The notes: generated from the sequence alone by a model not told the origin. Shown: positions 18,542 through 27,343, counted from the stretch's first letter. The stretch: DNA of 64,000 bases from Collinsella sp. AF02-46-1 (GCF_003465825.1 NZ_QSBV01000013.1:17509-81508), one strand, 5' to 3'. Program-made: numbers and translations.

Positions 18542-19744
18542 TTAGGCCTGGAACCAACGGGCGGTGTTGCGCTCGTCGAGGGCCTTGAGGGTAGCGGCGG
18601 GATCGGCAACCTTCTGCAGGAACATCATGGCTGCGATGGCGTACGGCTTGTAGCTGGCCTCCTTGTACATGCCCACGCGGTGCATGTCGAAGACGTCGGC
18701 GTTGACCTCGCCGTGCTCGCAAGAGACACCGGAGATGTCGGCAGGCAGCGGATGCATAAAGATGGTGTCCTGGCCGTTGGCGGTCTTCTCCATGAGCTCG
18801 GTCGTGGAGCACCAATCCTGATGCGTGGCGTTCTGAGCGAGCAGCTCCTTCTCGAGTGCAGCGATGCCGGCGTCGTCGCCCTCGGCGTACAGGTTGGTGC
18901 GCTTCTCCATGGCGGCAAACGGAGCCCAGCTCTTCGGGATCACGATGTCGGCGCCCTCGAAGGCCTCGGCCATGGTGTTGACCTGCTTAAAGGTGGTGCC
19001 GGACTCGGCGGCATAACCCTTGGCGCGCTCGACGACCTCGGGCATGAGGTCGTAGCCCTCGGGGTGGGCCAGGGTGACGTCCATGCCAAAACGGGGCAGC
19101 AGGCTGATCAGCGACTGCGGGCAGGACAGCGGCTTGCCGTAAGAGGGCGAGTAGGCCCAGGTGACGGCAACCTTCTTGCCCTTGAGGTTCTCAAGACCGC
19201 CAAACTCGTTGATGAGGTAGAGCATGTCGGCAGAGGACTGCGTGGGGTGATCGGAGTCGGACTGCAGGGAGATGAGCGTGGGACGGTGATCCAGAACGCC
19301 GTCCTCGTAGGCCTGCTGGACAGACTCGGAGACCTCGGCCATGTAGGCGTCGCCCTTGCCGATGTACATGTCGTCACGGATGCCGATGACGTCGGCCATG
19401 AAGGAGATCATGGTAGCGGTCTCGCGGACGGTCTCGCCGTGAGCGATCTGGGACTTCTTCTCGTCCAGGTCCTGCAGCTCAAGACCGAGCAGGTTGGCTG
19501 CCTTAGAGAAGGAGAAGCGCGTACGGGTGGAGTTGTCACGGAACAGGGAGACGGCCAGACCCGAATCGAAGATCTTGGACGAAACGTTGTTCTCGCGCAG
19601 CTCGCGCAGGGCGTCGGCGACGATGTAGAGCGCCTTGAGCTCATCGGTGGTCTTATCCCAGGTGTGCAGGAAGTCGCTGCCGTACATGCCCTTAAAATCG
19701 AGGCCGTTCAGCTGCTCGACGAGCTCGGTAAACTTGGCGTCCAT
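18542..19744 (-). CDS. ygeW: Knotted carbamoyltransferase YgeW
   Basis: A 400-residue member of the aspartate/ornithine transcarbamoylase superfamily. The carbamoyl-phosphate loop is NSTRTRFSF (Ser72-Arg76) and HPLPADISGVSCEHGEV lies in the C-terminal half. In urate-degrading bacteria YgeW is thought to act on a ureido derivative of 2,3-diaminopropionate, releasing carbamoyl phosphate. The ATG at 19,744 has GAAAGGA upstream; the frame continues 62 codons further but without family similarity. It is third in ygeX-ygeY-ygeW. No carbamate kinase gene is found in the window. Confidence 0.92.
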   Translation of the reverse strand: MDAKFTELVEQLNGLDFKGMYGSDFLHTWDKTTDELKALYIVADALRELRENNVSSKIFDSGLAVSLFRDNSTRTRFSFSKAANLLGLELQDLDEKKSQIAHGETVRETATMISFMADVIGIRDDMYIGKGDAYMAEVSESVQQAYEDGVLDHRPTLISLQSDSDHPTQSSADMLYLINEFGGLENLKGKKVAVTWAYSPSYGKPLSCPQSLISLLPRFGMDVTLAHPEGYDLMPEVVERAKGYAAESGTTFKQVNTMAEAFEGADIVIPKSWAPFAAMEKRTNLYAEGDDAGIAALEKELLAQNATHQDWCSTTELMEKTANGQDTIFMHPLPADISGVSCEHGEVNADVFDMHRVGMYKEASYKPYAIAAMMFLQKVADPAATLKALDERNTARWFQA

Positions 19745-19898
19745 GTAAATATCCTTTCCAAAGATGAAACGATTGCAATGAGTAGATGTGCTCCGGCATG
19801 CGCGTGTGGCTAGAACATGCAGAGCACTATGACGAGGACCCGCTACCGTTGAGGAAGCATGGGAGATAACGACCGCGGGCCCCAAGTCAACAAGGGGT

Positions 19899-19923
19899 GC
19901 CGGGGACACGAGCTGTCCCCGGC
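19899..19923 (-). terminator. Hairpin between ygeY and ygeW
   Basis: A perfect 10-bp stem GCCGGGGACA/TGTCCCCGGC with a 5-base loop follows ygeY. There is no T run; it may be an attenuator or a stabiliser. The GGGGACA core recurs at other gene ends in the window (see findings). Confidence 0.45.
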
Positions 19924-19945
19924 TCAACAAGATCGAGGAATGGGA

Positions 19946-21331
19946 CTAATCGATCTTGTTGTTGGTCAGACCGGCGCGGAACACGGTGGCGTCGCCATCG
20001 GCCTGGCTCGGATCGTAGAGGTTCAGGGCAGCCACATACATGGCGGCAGCGGTGACCAGGTCGTCCTTGTAGGTGACCTCGTTGGGAGCGTGAGCCTGAG
20101 ACTCGGCACCCGGGCCGAAGCCGACGCAGGGGATGCCATAGCGGCCCTGGATGGAAACGCAGTTCGTGGAGAAGGTCCACTTGTCGCACAGCGGGCGACC
20201 GGTGCGCTTGTCCATGCTGGGCTCGCAGCCGATGCGCTCGTCACCGAACATGGCCTTGTGGGCGTCGACGAGGGCCTTGACGTGCGGAGCGGTCTCCTTG
20301 TTGATCCACGTGGGGAAGTAAGCCTCGGTCTCGTAGACCTCGCCGGTCCAGGACGGACGATCGTACATGTACATGGAGACCTTCACGTCGTCGCCGTACT
20401 TCTTGGCGGCCGGCAGGTTACGGATCTCGTCCAGGCAGGACTCCCAGGTCTCACCGGCGGTCATGCGACGGTCGATGGAGATGGCGCAGGAGTCAGCGAC
20501 AGCGCAGCGGCTGGGGCTGGTGTAGAAGATCTGGCTGACGGTGCAGGTGCCGCGGCCCAGGAAGCGGGCGTCCTCGAAGTGCTCGGGGTTGTACTTGGGG
20601 TCGAGCATCTTGACAAGGCCCTTGATGTCGGTCGACTCGTCGCAGCCGTTGTTGTTGAGGGCGCGGACGTCGGCGATGATGTCGGCCATCTTGTAGATGG
20701 CGTTGTCACCGCGGTCGGGAGCGGAGCCGTGGCAGGAGGTGCCGTGAACGTCGACGCGGATCTCCATGCGGCCGCGGTGACCGCGATAGATGCCGCCGTC
20801 GGTGGGCTCGGTGGAAATGACGAACTCGGGCTTAATGCCGTCCTTGTTGTAGATGTACTGCCAGCACATGCCGTCGCAGTCCTCTTCCTGGACGGTGCCG
20901 ACGACCATGATCTTGTAGCCCTCGGGGATGAGGCCCATGTCCTTCATCATCTTGGCAGCATAGGTAGCAGAAGCCATGCCGCCCTCCTGGTCAGAGCCGC
21001 CGCGGCCGTAGATGATCTCGTCGGTCTCGTAGCCCTCATAGGGATCGGCGTCCCAGTTCTCGATGTTGCCGATGCCGACGGTGTCGATGTGGGAGTCGAT
21101 GGCGATGATCTTGTCGCCCTCGCCCATAAAGCCCATAACGTTGCCCAGGCCGTCGACCTTGACCTCGTCATAGCCAAGGCTCTCCATCTCGGCCTTGATG
21201 CAAGCGACAACCTCACCCTCCTCGCAAGACTCAGAGGGGTGGGAGATCATAGCGCGCAGGAAGCGAGTCATATCAGCACGATGGGACTCAGCAGCAGCCT
21301 TGATAGCGTCGAAATCGAGTTCTTTAGCCAT
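19946..21331 (-). CDS. ygeY: M20-family peptidase YgeY
   Basis: A 461-residue zinc-dependent M20 hydrolase. Metal and catalytic residues are visible: His81 and Asp83 in DSHIDTVG, Asp114 in [10 protein letters not shown], and Glu149-Glu150 in TVQEEDCDG. The protein is longer than the roughly 400 residues of E. coli YgeY, with extra sequence around the dimerisation domain. In this pathway it is thought to cleave an acylated or ureido amino-acid intermediate. It lies between ygeX and ygeW; GAAAGG precedes the start. Confidence 0.9.
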   Translation of the reverse strand: MAKELDFDAIKAAAESHRADMTRFLRAMISHPSESCEEGEVVACIKAEMESLGYDEVKVDGLGNVMGFMGEGDKIIAIDSHIDTVGIGNIENWDADPYEGYETDEIIYGRGGSDQEGGMASATYAAKMMKDMGLIPEGYKIMVVGTVQEEDCDGMCWQYIYNKDGIKPEFVISTEPTDGGIYRGHRGRMEIRVDVHGTSCHGSAPDRGDNAIYKMADIIADVRALNNNGCDESTDIKGLVKMLDPKYNPEHFEDARFLGRGTCTVSQIFYTSPSRCAVADSCAISIDRRMTAGETWESCLDEIRNLPAAKKYGDDVKVSMYMYDRPSWTGEVYETEAYFPTWINKETAPHVKALVDAHKAMFGDERIGCEPSMDKRTGRPLCDKWTFSTNCVSIQGRYGIPCVGFGPGAESQAHAPNEVTYKDDLVTAAAMYVAALNLYDPSQADGDATVFRAGLTNNKID

Positions 21332-21405
21332 TGTTCATAACCTTTCAAACGAAGGAATCTACCTGTGAGGTGGCGGAGCGATACCTATTTACTCCGCCCC
21401 AACGA

Positions 21406-22620
21406 TTAGCAAGTGGGATATTCGCCTTCCCAAACAATTCGACGATACTGGTCGGGGTCCGTGTCACCTTCCGTGGAGAAGCAGAGCACGGAGCTCGTCT
21501 TGTCCAGGCCGATGAGTTCCTTGAGCTCGGCGTACTCGGGATCGAGCATGAGAGTCTCGACCAGACCGGTGGTCACAGCGCCGGACTCGCCAGAGATGAC
21601 GCGCGGGTCGCCCTTCTCGGGAGCGCCCAGGGTGCGCATGCCGCGAGCGGTGACCCAGTCGGGGCAGGACACGAAGGCGGTGGTGTGGTTGCGCAGGATA
21701 TCCCAGCCCAGAATGTTGGGCTCGCCGCAGCACAGGCCGGCCATGATGGAGGGCATGTCGCCGTCCACGATGCGCGGGTCGCCGTCGCCGGCGGCAGCGC
21801 CCTTGTACAGGCAGGCGGCAGGCGCGCACTCGACCACGACGAAGGTGGGCGGGTTATCGGGATACAGGTTGGTGAAGTAGCCCACCACGGCGCCGGCGAG
21901 CGAACCCACGCCAGCCTGGACAAACACGTGCGTCGGGCGGTTGATGGCCATCTCGCGCAGCTGCTCGGCAGCCTCGGAAGCCATGGTGCCGTAGCCCTCC
22001 ATGATCCAGGACGGGATCTTCTCGTAGCCCTCCCAGGCGGTGTCCTGAACGATGACGCCGCGCTCGCAGGCATCGGCCTCGGCGGCGGCCATGCGCACGC
22101 ACTCGTCGTAGTTGACCTCTTCGATGGTCACCGTGGCGCCCTCGGCGGCGATGTTATCAAAGCGGGGCTTGGTGGAACCCTTGGGCATGTGCACGACGGC
22201 CTTCTGGCCCAGCTTGTTGGCAGCCCATGCCACGCCGCGGCCATGGTTGCCGTCGGTGGCGGTAAAGAAGGTAGCCTGGCCAAAGTCCTTGGCAAGCTGA
22301 TCGGAGGTCAGGTAATCGAAGGTGCACTCGGCAACGTCCTTGCCGGTCTCGTCGGCAATGTAGTTGGCCATGGCAAACGAACCGCCCAGGACCTTAAAGG
22401 CGTTGAGGCCAAAGCGATAGCTCTCGTCCTTAACGCACAGGTTGGACAGGCCCAGGCGCGCGGCCTGGCCATCCAGGCGGGCAAGCGGAGTGACGGTGTA
22501 CTGGGGGAACGACTGGTGGAAGGCGCGGGCCTTCTTCACGTGGTCGAGGCTCATGATTCCCAAGTGCTTGTCATCGCTCTTGGGCATCGTGTTGCCCGCC
22601 CACTGGATCTTATCGGCCAT
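21406..22620 (-). CDS. ygeX: Diaminopropionate ammonia-lyase YgeX
   Basis: A 404-residue fold-type II PLP enzyme that converts 2,3-diaminopropionate to pyruvate and two ammonia. The PLP lysine is Lys76 in LNAFKVLGGSFA; the asparagine loop TDGNHGRGVAWAANKLG and the glycine-rich phosphate loop AGVGSLAGAVVGY follow. It is the first gene of ygeX-ygeY-ygeW, with AAGGAG before the ATG. Upstream lie two 15-bp palindromes and a divergent YheO-type regulator, so it is probably inducible. Confidence 0.94.
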   Translation of the reverse strand: MADKIQWAGNTMPKSDDKHLGIMSLDHVKKARAFHQSFPQYTVTPLARLDGQAARLGLSNLCVKDESYRFGLNAFKVLGGSFAMANYIADETGKDVAECTFDYLTSDQLAKDFGQATFFTATDGNHGRGVAWAANKLGQKAVVHMPKGSTKPRFDNIAAEGATVTIEEVNYDECVRMAAAEADACERGVIVQDTAWEGYEKIPSWIMEGYGTMASEAAEQLREMAINRPTHVFVQAGVGSLAGAVVGYFTNLYPDNPPTFVVVECAPAACLYKGAAAGDGDPRIVDGDMPSIMAGLCCGEPNILGWDILRNHTTAFVSCPDWVTARGMRTLGAPEKGDPRVISGESGAVTTGLVETLMLDPEYAELKELIGLDKTSSVLCFSTEGDTDPDQYRRIVWEGEYPTC

Positions 22621-22712
22621 ACGGTGAACTCCTTAAGTTCTCTCTTGCCGGCCCCCGCATACGCGTTTCAGCCCGATCCCATTCACACGGCTGAACTTTT
22701 ATGTGGATGCCA

Positions 22713-22727
22713 AACAAAAAGTTTGTT
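22713..22727. promoter_or_regulatory. Operator palindrome 1, ygeX side
   Basis: AACAAA-AAG-TTTGTT is a perfect 6-3-6 palindrome in the divergent ygeX/regulator region. A second copy with the same arms lies 51 bp away, about five helical turns, suggesting cooperative binding or looping by the adjacent regulator. Confidence 0.6.
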
Positions 22728-22763
22728 AGCACTGTTCTATCACACTTTTTGATTGGTAAACCT

Positions 22764-22778
22764 AACAAATTGTTTGTT
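22764..22778. promoter_or_regulatory. Operator palindrome 2, regulator side
   Basis: AACAAA-TTG-TTTGTT has the same arms as the first palindrome and a different centre. Together they bracket the 36 bases in which the ygeX promoter should lie (TGATAGAAC on the minus strand is a possible extended -10). Confidence 0.6.
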
Positions 22779-22897
22779 GCCGTAATCGGTACTTTTTCGG
22801 CGCCGAACGGTCATGAATTGCCTTGTTGATGGATTTGTTTGCGGTCAAGTGTGGTTTATGGCAAAGTGTGCCCAAACTAATTTTTAGGAAGGCACCC

Positions 22898-23551
22898 ATG
22901 ACCCCCGCACAGATTGAGTTTTACAAGCGCCTTGCACACGGCCTGGCGCTCCAATTTGGCCCCAACTGCGAAGTCGTCGTCCACGACCTGGAGACCGAGG
23001 ACGTGGACCGCTCCATCGTAGTGATCGAAAACGGCCACGTCAGCGGGCGCAAACTGGGTGATGGCCCCAGCCATATTGTGCTTGAATCCATGCACGAGGG
23101 CACCGCCGACGTGCACGACCGCGAGCCGTACCTCACCAAAACCGCCGATGGCAAGCTGCTCAAATCGTCGACGATCTTTATCCGCAACGATGAGGGCAAG
23201 CCCGTCGGCATTTTGGGCATCAACTTTGACATTACGCTTATGAAGGCTTTTGAGCGTTCGCTCGACGCCTTTACCGGCACCGGCGGCACGGGCTACACCG
23301 AGCCCGAGCCCATTACCAAGAACATCGGCGACCTGCTCGAGGACCTGCTGCACGAGTGCGAACAGTTTGTGGGCAAGCCCGCGGCACTCATGACCAAAGA
23401 CGAGCGCATTCGTGCCATTGGCTACCTCGACCGTCGCGGCGCCTTCCTCATTTCCAAGTCGAGCGAGCGCGCCTGCGAGTTCTTTGGCATCTCCAAGTAC
23501 AGCTTCTATAGCTACCTCAATGAGGCCAAGGCGGCAACAGGCGACAAGTAG
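22898..23551 (+). CDS. YheO/DauR-type transcriptional regulator 1
   Basis: A 217-residue regulator with an N-terminal PAS-like YheO domain (LQFGPNCEVVVHDLE, ENGHVSGRKLGDG, GILGINFDI) and a C-terminal helix-turn-helix (RRGAFLISKSSERACEFFGI, then SKYSFYSYLNEA). The family includes DauR, which senses amino-acid catabolites. The ATG at 22,898 has AGGAAGG upstream. It is divergent from ygeX across the twin palindromes, so it likely controls ygeXYW. A paralogue occurs at 50,562 beside the second purine block. Confidence 0.85.
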   Translation: MTPAQIEFYKRLAHGLALQFGPNCEVVVHDLETEDVDRSIVVIENGHVSGRKLGDGPSHIVLESMHEGTADVHDREPYLTKTADGKLLKSSTIFIRNDEGKPVGILGINFDITLMKAFERSLDAFTGTGGTGYTEPEPITKNIGDLLEDLLHECEQFVGKPAALMTKDERIRAIGYLDRRGAFLISKSSERACEFFGISKYSFYSYLNEAKAATGDK

Positions 23552-23634
23552 GCACTCGCCTGGATTGCCCCTCCCCTTTTGGGCGCGAGTTCTGGAAAGC
23601 ACGAATCCAAGACCGAGCCGCTTGGGAAGTTCCA

Positions 23635-23640
23635 TATAAT
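23635..23640 (+). promoter_or_regulatory. -10 element before the Pro-rich membrane protein
   Basis: A perfect TATAAT lies 35 bases before the ATG at 23,675. No matching -35 is visible. Confidence 0.4.
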
Positions 23641-23674
23641 CGATGTCATTAGTATTTCGAAAGGATGGAACAGA

Positions 23675-24661
23675 ATGGCGTTGAGCAAGGCATCATGCAC
23701 CGGTCGCGGATTGATTCCGGCAATTGGTGGACATGTGCACCGCATGTTCGATGAGGGCGAAGACGACCTGTTTTCGCTGAGCCTTGACGACGTGATGGAT
23801 GATCGCCCGTGGACCGCCGACGAACTCATGGGCGGCGGGGCTCGCCCGTCAAGCCCCAATCCCGCACTTGCGCCTAAGCCCGCATCTGCGCCGACTCCTG
23901 CGCAGTCGCCCGTTTCGACGCCCGCGCCTACACCCACACCCACTTCGGCGCCCACACCCGCTCCCCGCCCCGCAAGCGACCCGTCCGAGACGGCGGCATT
24001 TCTCGCTGCAGCGACGCAGGGCAAATCGGCCGACAGCACCGTTATGTACAGCGCCCAGCAGTTGCCTGTTCCTGCGGCACGCAAGCCTCCGGTCACAAGG
24101 CTCGATGAGCCCGTTGCCCATCAGGTTGCCTACGATTCCTGGGCTGCAGCCGATCTGGATGAGACCTCTACCGGCATGCCGGCGCTCGACGTTCCAGTTA
24201 ACCCGCTTTTTGCCGCCAACACGAGCGCCGCGGACTATGAGGGCGGTGCGGCATATTCCGATTATTCCGATGGCTATGCTGACGCCGGTCGCATCGAGAC
24301 CGAGGATTATGGCACCGCATCGAGCGATTATCTCAACGATCCGTACGCTGCCACGCCTGCACCGGAATATGACCCGGAGGCCGCGTCCGCACCGGCGTAT
24401 ACCAAAAGCACGGGCGAAGAGCGCTTCGCCGATTATTACGCCAAGGAAAAGGCGCTGCGTTTCTCGGAATTTCCGCAGGCAGTCAAGGTTGCCTTTATCG
24501 CCATTGTCATTGCCCTGCTCGGCGTCATTGCGTTTGAGGGATTCCAGCTGTTCTCCGGCCCCACCCAAGCGGAGTCGGAGACCCAGCAAAAAGAGGACGA
24601 CAACCAGTACCTGGACATCAACACCCTCAAGGGCGACCCCAACGACGGAGACGACGAGTAG
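23675..24661 (+). CDS. Pro/Ala-rich single-pass membrane protein, unknown function
   Basis: I do not recognise this 328-residue protein. It has an N-terminal acidic patch (FDEGEDDLFSLSLDDVMDD, residues about 24-45), a low-complexity Pro/Ala/Thr linker at about 53-100, an acidic Tyr/Ser/Ala-rich middle and one transmembrane segment (VAFIAIVIALLGVIAFEGF, about 272-293), followed by a 35-residue acidic tail. There is no signal peptide, so the long N-terminal part is probably cytoplasmic. AAAGGATGG precedes the ATG. It converges on the DUF4143 gene. Confidence 0.7.
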   Translation: MALSKASCTGRGLIPAIGGHVHRMFDEGEDDLFSLSLDDVMDDRPWTADELMGGGARPSSPNPALAPKPASAPTPAQSPVSTPAPTPTPTSAPTPAPRPASDPSETAAFLAAATQGKSADSTVMYSAQQLPVPAARKPPVTRLDEPVAHQVAYDSWAAADLDETSTGMPALDVPVNPLFAANTSAADYEGGAAYSDYSDGYADAGRIETEDYGTASSDYLNDPYAATPAPEYDPEAASAPAYTKSTGEERFADYYAKEKALRFSEFPQAVKVAFIAIVIALLGVIAFEGFQLFSGPTQAESETQQKEDDNQYLDINTLKGDPNDGDDE

Positions 24662-24698
24662 CGAGGGTTAAGGGAGGGCCGGAAGAGCCGGCGGCATG

Positions 24699-26021
24699 TT
24701 ACGGCTCCAAAAGCCCTGCCATAAAGATGGGCAGATACAGCACGTCACCATCGCGGTGAAGATTACATTCCGCAAGTACCAGGGCGCGATCGATTCCGTA
24801 GCCCTTCGTCGCGAGCGCGTTGTCGAGCGCCGCATGGGACTTAAAGCTCTTGCCCGACTTGACCTCGATGGCAAGGACCTCCCCATCGAGCGTCTCCTCC
24901 ACAAAATCGAGCTCGCCGACTTTTTTAGACGTAAAGTAGCGCAATCTGAATCCGTGGGCTTTGAGCTCTTGGGCAACGAAGCCCTCAAACGCCGCCCCCA
25001 TGTTCATGCCAAAGGCGTCTTCCGCCTCCCCATCAAAAACGCCTTGGGCGACCCTTTTGGAATACGACGACATGAGCATTCCGGTGTCCAAGTAAAACAG
25101 CTTAAATAGATTTCGCTGCTCCCCCAATAAAAGGGGTGCCACGGGCGCCGTTACGTTATACACGGGAAGCGCGACACCCGCCTCCGACAACCAGAGAAAA
25201 TGATCTGTCACCTGCGAAAAACGTTTGACACCGTTAATCGACGACAGCTTGAATCGCTTGTTTTTGGAGCCGGCCTCGCTGGGAATCAAATCATAGATAT
25301 CGCGAATAACCAAGCGTAGCTCGGGCGGAGCGTACTTTGCGATGTCATCGCGATACAGGGCGTGAAGATCGCGATGGATGTTTCGAACCTCGTCGACATT
25401 GCGCGTCGCCAAGAAGGAATTGACCGCGTCGGGCATGCCTCCCACCACCACATACTGATGGAACAGATCGAACAAGCGGTCATACAGGTAGCCGGGGAGC
25501 TCCCCCTCATCCTTTAGACGGTCTCTGAGCATGTCAAACACGCTGGCACCAACGCCATTTGCCCAGCAAAACTCCTCAAAGTCGAGCGGGCACATCTGGA
25601 CCTGCTCGACATACCCCACCGGCAGGGAATCGATGCCCTCGAGCTCAACGCCAAGGAGCGATCCGGTAAGGATGTATCGAAAGTCGCCGCGCTGGACCAG
25701 ATATTTGATAAACGTCACCACGTTGGGGCATCGCTGCACCTCGTCGATAACCACAACGGTCTTGTTCGCAACCATCGGCTGCGTTGCAGCAATAGACATG
25801 CGCATAAGCAGGTCATCCGCGCTTTTTGCCGCCAAAAACGAATCGCGCACGGACGCGTCGGCGATAAGGTCGAACGTCACGACATTTTCGAACGATTCGC
25901 TTGCAAAGACGTTGACCAAATATGACTTTCCCACCTGTCGGGCGCCCTTGACCAAAAGAGCCTTGTTAGGCGACGAGGCAAGCCAAGATTCAAACTGTGC
26001 TTTCGCTTTTCTCTGCAGCAT
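24699..26021 (-). CDS. AAA+ ATPase with DUF4143 domain
   Basis: A 440-residue protein of the widespread AAA_14-DUF4143 family: Walker A KGARQVGKS (about residues 25-33), Walker B VVVIDEVQRCP (about 92), sensor-like ILTGSLLGVE, and a C-terminal nuclease-like DUF4143 half with EGFVAQELKAHG, GELDFVEE and LAIEVKSGK (a PD-(D/E)xK-like pattern). The role of the family is unknown. The ATG at 26,021 has AAGGGG upstream. The start is preceded by four repeats spaced exactly 33 bp, and a truncated relative lies at 38,019. Confidence 0.88.
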   Translation of the reverse strand: MLQRKAKAQFESWLASSPNKALLVKGARQVGKSYLVNVFASESFENVVTFDLIADASVRDSFLAAKSADDLLMRMSIAATQPMVANKTVVVIDEVQRCPNVVTFIKYLVQRGDFRYILTGSLLGVELEGIDSLPVGYVEQVQMCPLDFEEFCWANGVGASVFDMLRDRLKDEGELPGYLYDRLFDLFHQYVVVGGMPDAVNSFLATRNVDEVRNIHRDLHALYRDDIAKYAPPELRLVIRDIYDLIPSEAGSKNKRFKLSSINGVKRFSQVTDHFLWLSEAGVALPVYNVTAPVAPLLLGEQRNLFKLFYLDTGMLMSSYSKRVAQGVFDGEAEDAFGMNMGAAFEGFVAQELKAHGFRLRYFTSKKVGELDFVEETLDGEVLAIEVKSGKSFKSHAALDNALATKGYGIDRALVLAECNLHRDGDVLYLPIFMAGLLEP

Positions 26022-26058
26022 AAGCGTACCCCTTATTACGTGCTGTTTTAGCACTAGG

Positions 26059-26170
26059 ATACACTTTTCCGTGGTTGCTAGGTGCTCATTTCGACACTTT
26101 TTCGAGGTTTTAAAGTGTGTATCACGACACTTTTCCGTACTTTTACACGGGATATTTCGACATTTTTTCG
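26059..26170. repeat. 33-bp periodic direct-repeat array upstream of the DUF4143 gene
   Basis: The 13-mer CGACACTTTTTCG recurs with small changes at 26,059 (ATACACTTTTCCG), 26,092, 26,125 (CGACACTTTTCCG) and 26,158 (CGACATTTTTTCG). The spacing is exactly 33 bp each time, while the DNA between the cores is not conserved. The array ends about 40 bases before the ATPase start codon, so it is probably an operator or iteron-like binding array. Confidence 0.85.
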
Positions 26171-26263
26171 AATTTAAGCCTAACAGCAGCCGGCGAAATC
26201 AAGCGCCGCCCGCGCGTCATTTCGCAAGCGCGCTTGATTTGTGTCCGCGCGCGCTGATAGACT

Positions 26264-26360
26264 CCACCGTGCCTGCAAGGAGCGGGCACGTTTTATCCAG
26301 AGTCGGGGTAGAGAGTTGGCTCCACGACCCCGACGCCAACCGGCCAAGAGGCACGGTGGC
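26264..26360 (+). ncRNA. Structured mRNA leader with competing helices
   Basis: CCACCGTGCCT at 26,264-26,274 is perfectly complementary to AGGCACGGTGG at 26,350-26,360. The left arm also takes part in a terminator-like hairpin, CGTGCC.GC/GC.GGCACG at 26,268-26,290, followed by TTTT. Inside, GTCGGGG/CCCCGAC and GTTGGC/GCCAAC cross each other and so are alternatives. This is the logic of an attenuator or riboswitch. It precedes the 177-residue gene at 26,389 by 28 bases. I could not match it to a known riboswitch class. Confidence 0.5.
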
Positions 26361-26388
26361 CCTGCCAACATCGATGAAAGGAGTCCGT

Positions 26389-26922
26389 ATGGACAATTTC
26401 TCCGTGAGCAGTGAGCGCAACTTCCACAACCTGGCAGCCAAGCCAAAACGAATACATCTTCTGGACAAGCCGAGCGGCTACGCCTCGTCCATGGTCAAGA
26501 GCAGCCTCTCCCACCAGATGCGCTTTACGGTACAGAAGCTCGAGGAGGAGCTCTGCGTTGCTGGCAATCCGCATGTGTTGCAGATTAAGCTTCTTGGAGA
26601 TGACTCGCGTGAGCCGTCCAGCTGGAAGCTCTTCGCCGACGGCGCGTGCGTTGCGGACGGATCCGGCGCCTTTGTTATGGATGCTATCGACCAGGGCATG
26701 ATACAAGCCTGTAAGACATGGGGAGATCACGACGCATTTGCCGACATCGCAGAGGCAATCGTTCTAAGCAAAGCTGCATTTGATATCAAGGAGCGCGCTT
26801 ATCAGATGCTTTCATATATCGCATGGACAGTTGGTCGGTTCCACGCCCAGCACCTGATCGAGGGCATGGTCGCCGCCGGGGTAGACCCGATGCTGGAAGA
26901 TCTTCTCAGCGCTCCCGCGTAG
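26389..26922 (+). CDS. Conserved-looking hypothetical protein
   Basis: I do not recognise this 177-residue protein. It has no signal peptide or membrane segment; the N-terminus is polar and basic (NFHNLAAKPKRIHLLDKPSG) and the C-terminal half is helical (HLIEGMVAAGVDPMLEDLL). The ATG at 26,389 has AAAGGAG at ideal spacing and lies behind the structured leader at 26,264-26,360, which suggests real and regulated translation. It is followed by 420 bases without a gene. Confidence 0.6.
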   Translation: MDNFSVSSERNFHNLAAKPKRIHLLDKPSGYASSMVKSSLSHQMRFTVQKLEEELCVAGNPHVLQIKLLGDDSREPSSWKLFADGACVADGSGAFVMDAIDQGMIQACKTWGDHDAFADIAEAIVLSKAAFDIKERAYQMLSYIAWTVGRFHAQHLIEGMVAAGVDPMLEDLLSAPA

Positions 26923-27343
26923 ATTAATCGAGCGCTCTATCGACAAAGATGCATCTACCATAACGGCATGGGGCGTGCTCGCCTTGTACCGACCCCAACC
27001 AATCCCGTCGGCGCGACTGCAGTCTCAAACAACCACCGGCACCATCCATCCGCACACGAGAGGCGATGGGCACAGGCGAACCCCTCAACCTCGCTATTCG
27101 TAAACTTCATCAGTGTTTCCACATCCCCATCAAAAGAATCCGAAAGACATCCCCCGTTAATAAAACGCTTCTGAACATCTCACTCTGCAGGCAAAGCCGC
27201 ACCGGAGTGATGCGGAGGTCTGCGCGGGGTTTCACGGGTTCCCTTGACGCGGCCCAGCGGAAGTGCCACCCGGCATCCCTTCCATAACGCACGGGTAAAC
27301 AAAGGGAAATAGCGCCACCCACCGTGCAAGGAAGGACGCCACC
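26923..27343 (+). other. Gene-poor stretch before the recombinase
   Basis: No convincing gene is seen in these 421 bases. The 3' part (27,185-27,340) is GC-rich and could form a leader for the recombinase; GCACGG at about 27,290 can pair with CCGTGC at about 27,326 just before the ribosome-binding site AAGGAAGG. Confidence 0.4.

Noticed and set aside
16046..19813. A plus-strand open frame of over 1,200 codons across hyuA, mocA and ygeW
   Set aside because: It is antisense to three well-supported genes, has no recognisable domains and shows the composition expected from the opposite strand of GC-rich codons. The same holds for long frames at 40,844-44,140 and 46,297-50,262.
26302..26340. Classical H-type pseudoknot in the 26.3-kb leader
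   Set aside because: The two crossing helices leave no bases between their 3' arms and only six bases in the long connecting loop, which is sterically unlikely; alternative folds are a better reading.
27185..27260. c-di-GMP (GEMM-I) riboswitch before the recombinase
   Set aside because: GCAAAGCC and GCGCGGGGTTTCAC recall its second half, but the conserved first half is absent and the helices do not form properly.
26968..27287. Small genes in the stretch before the recombinase
   Set aside because: The frames lack ribosome-binding sites and domain content and overlap each other in different frames.
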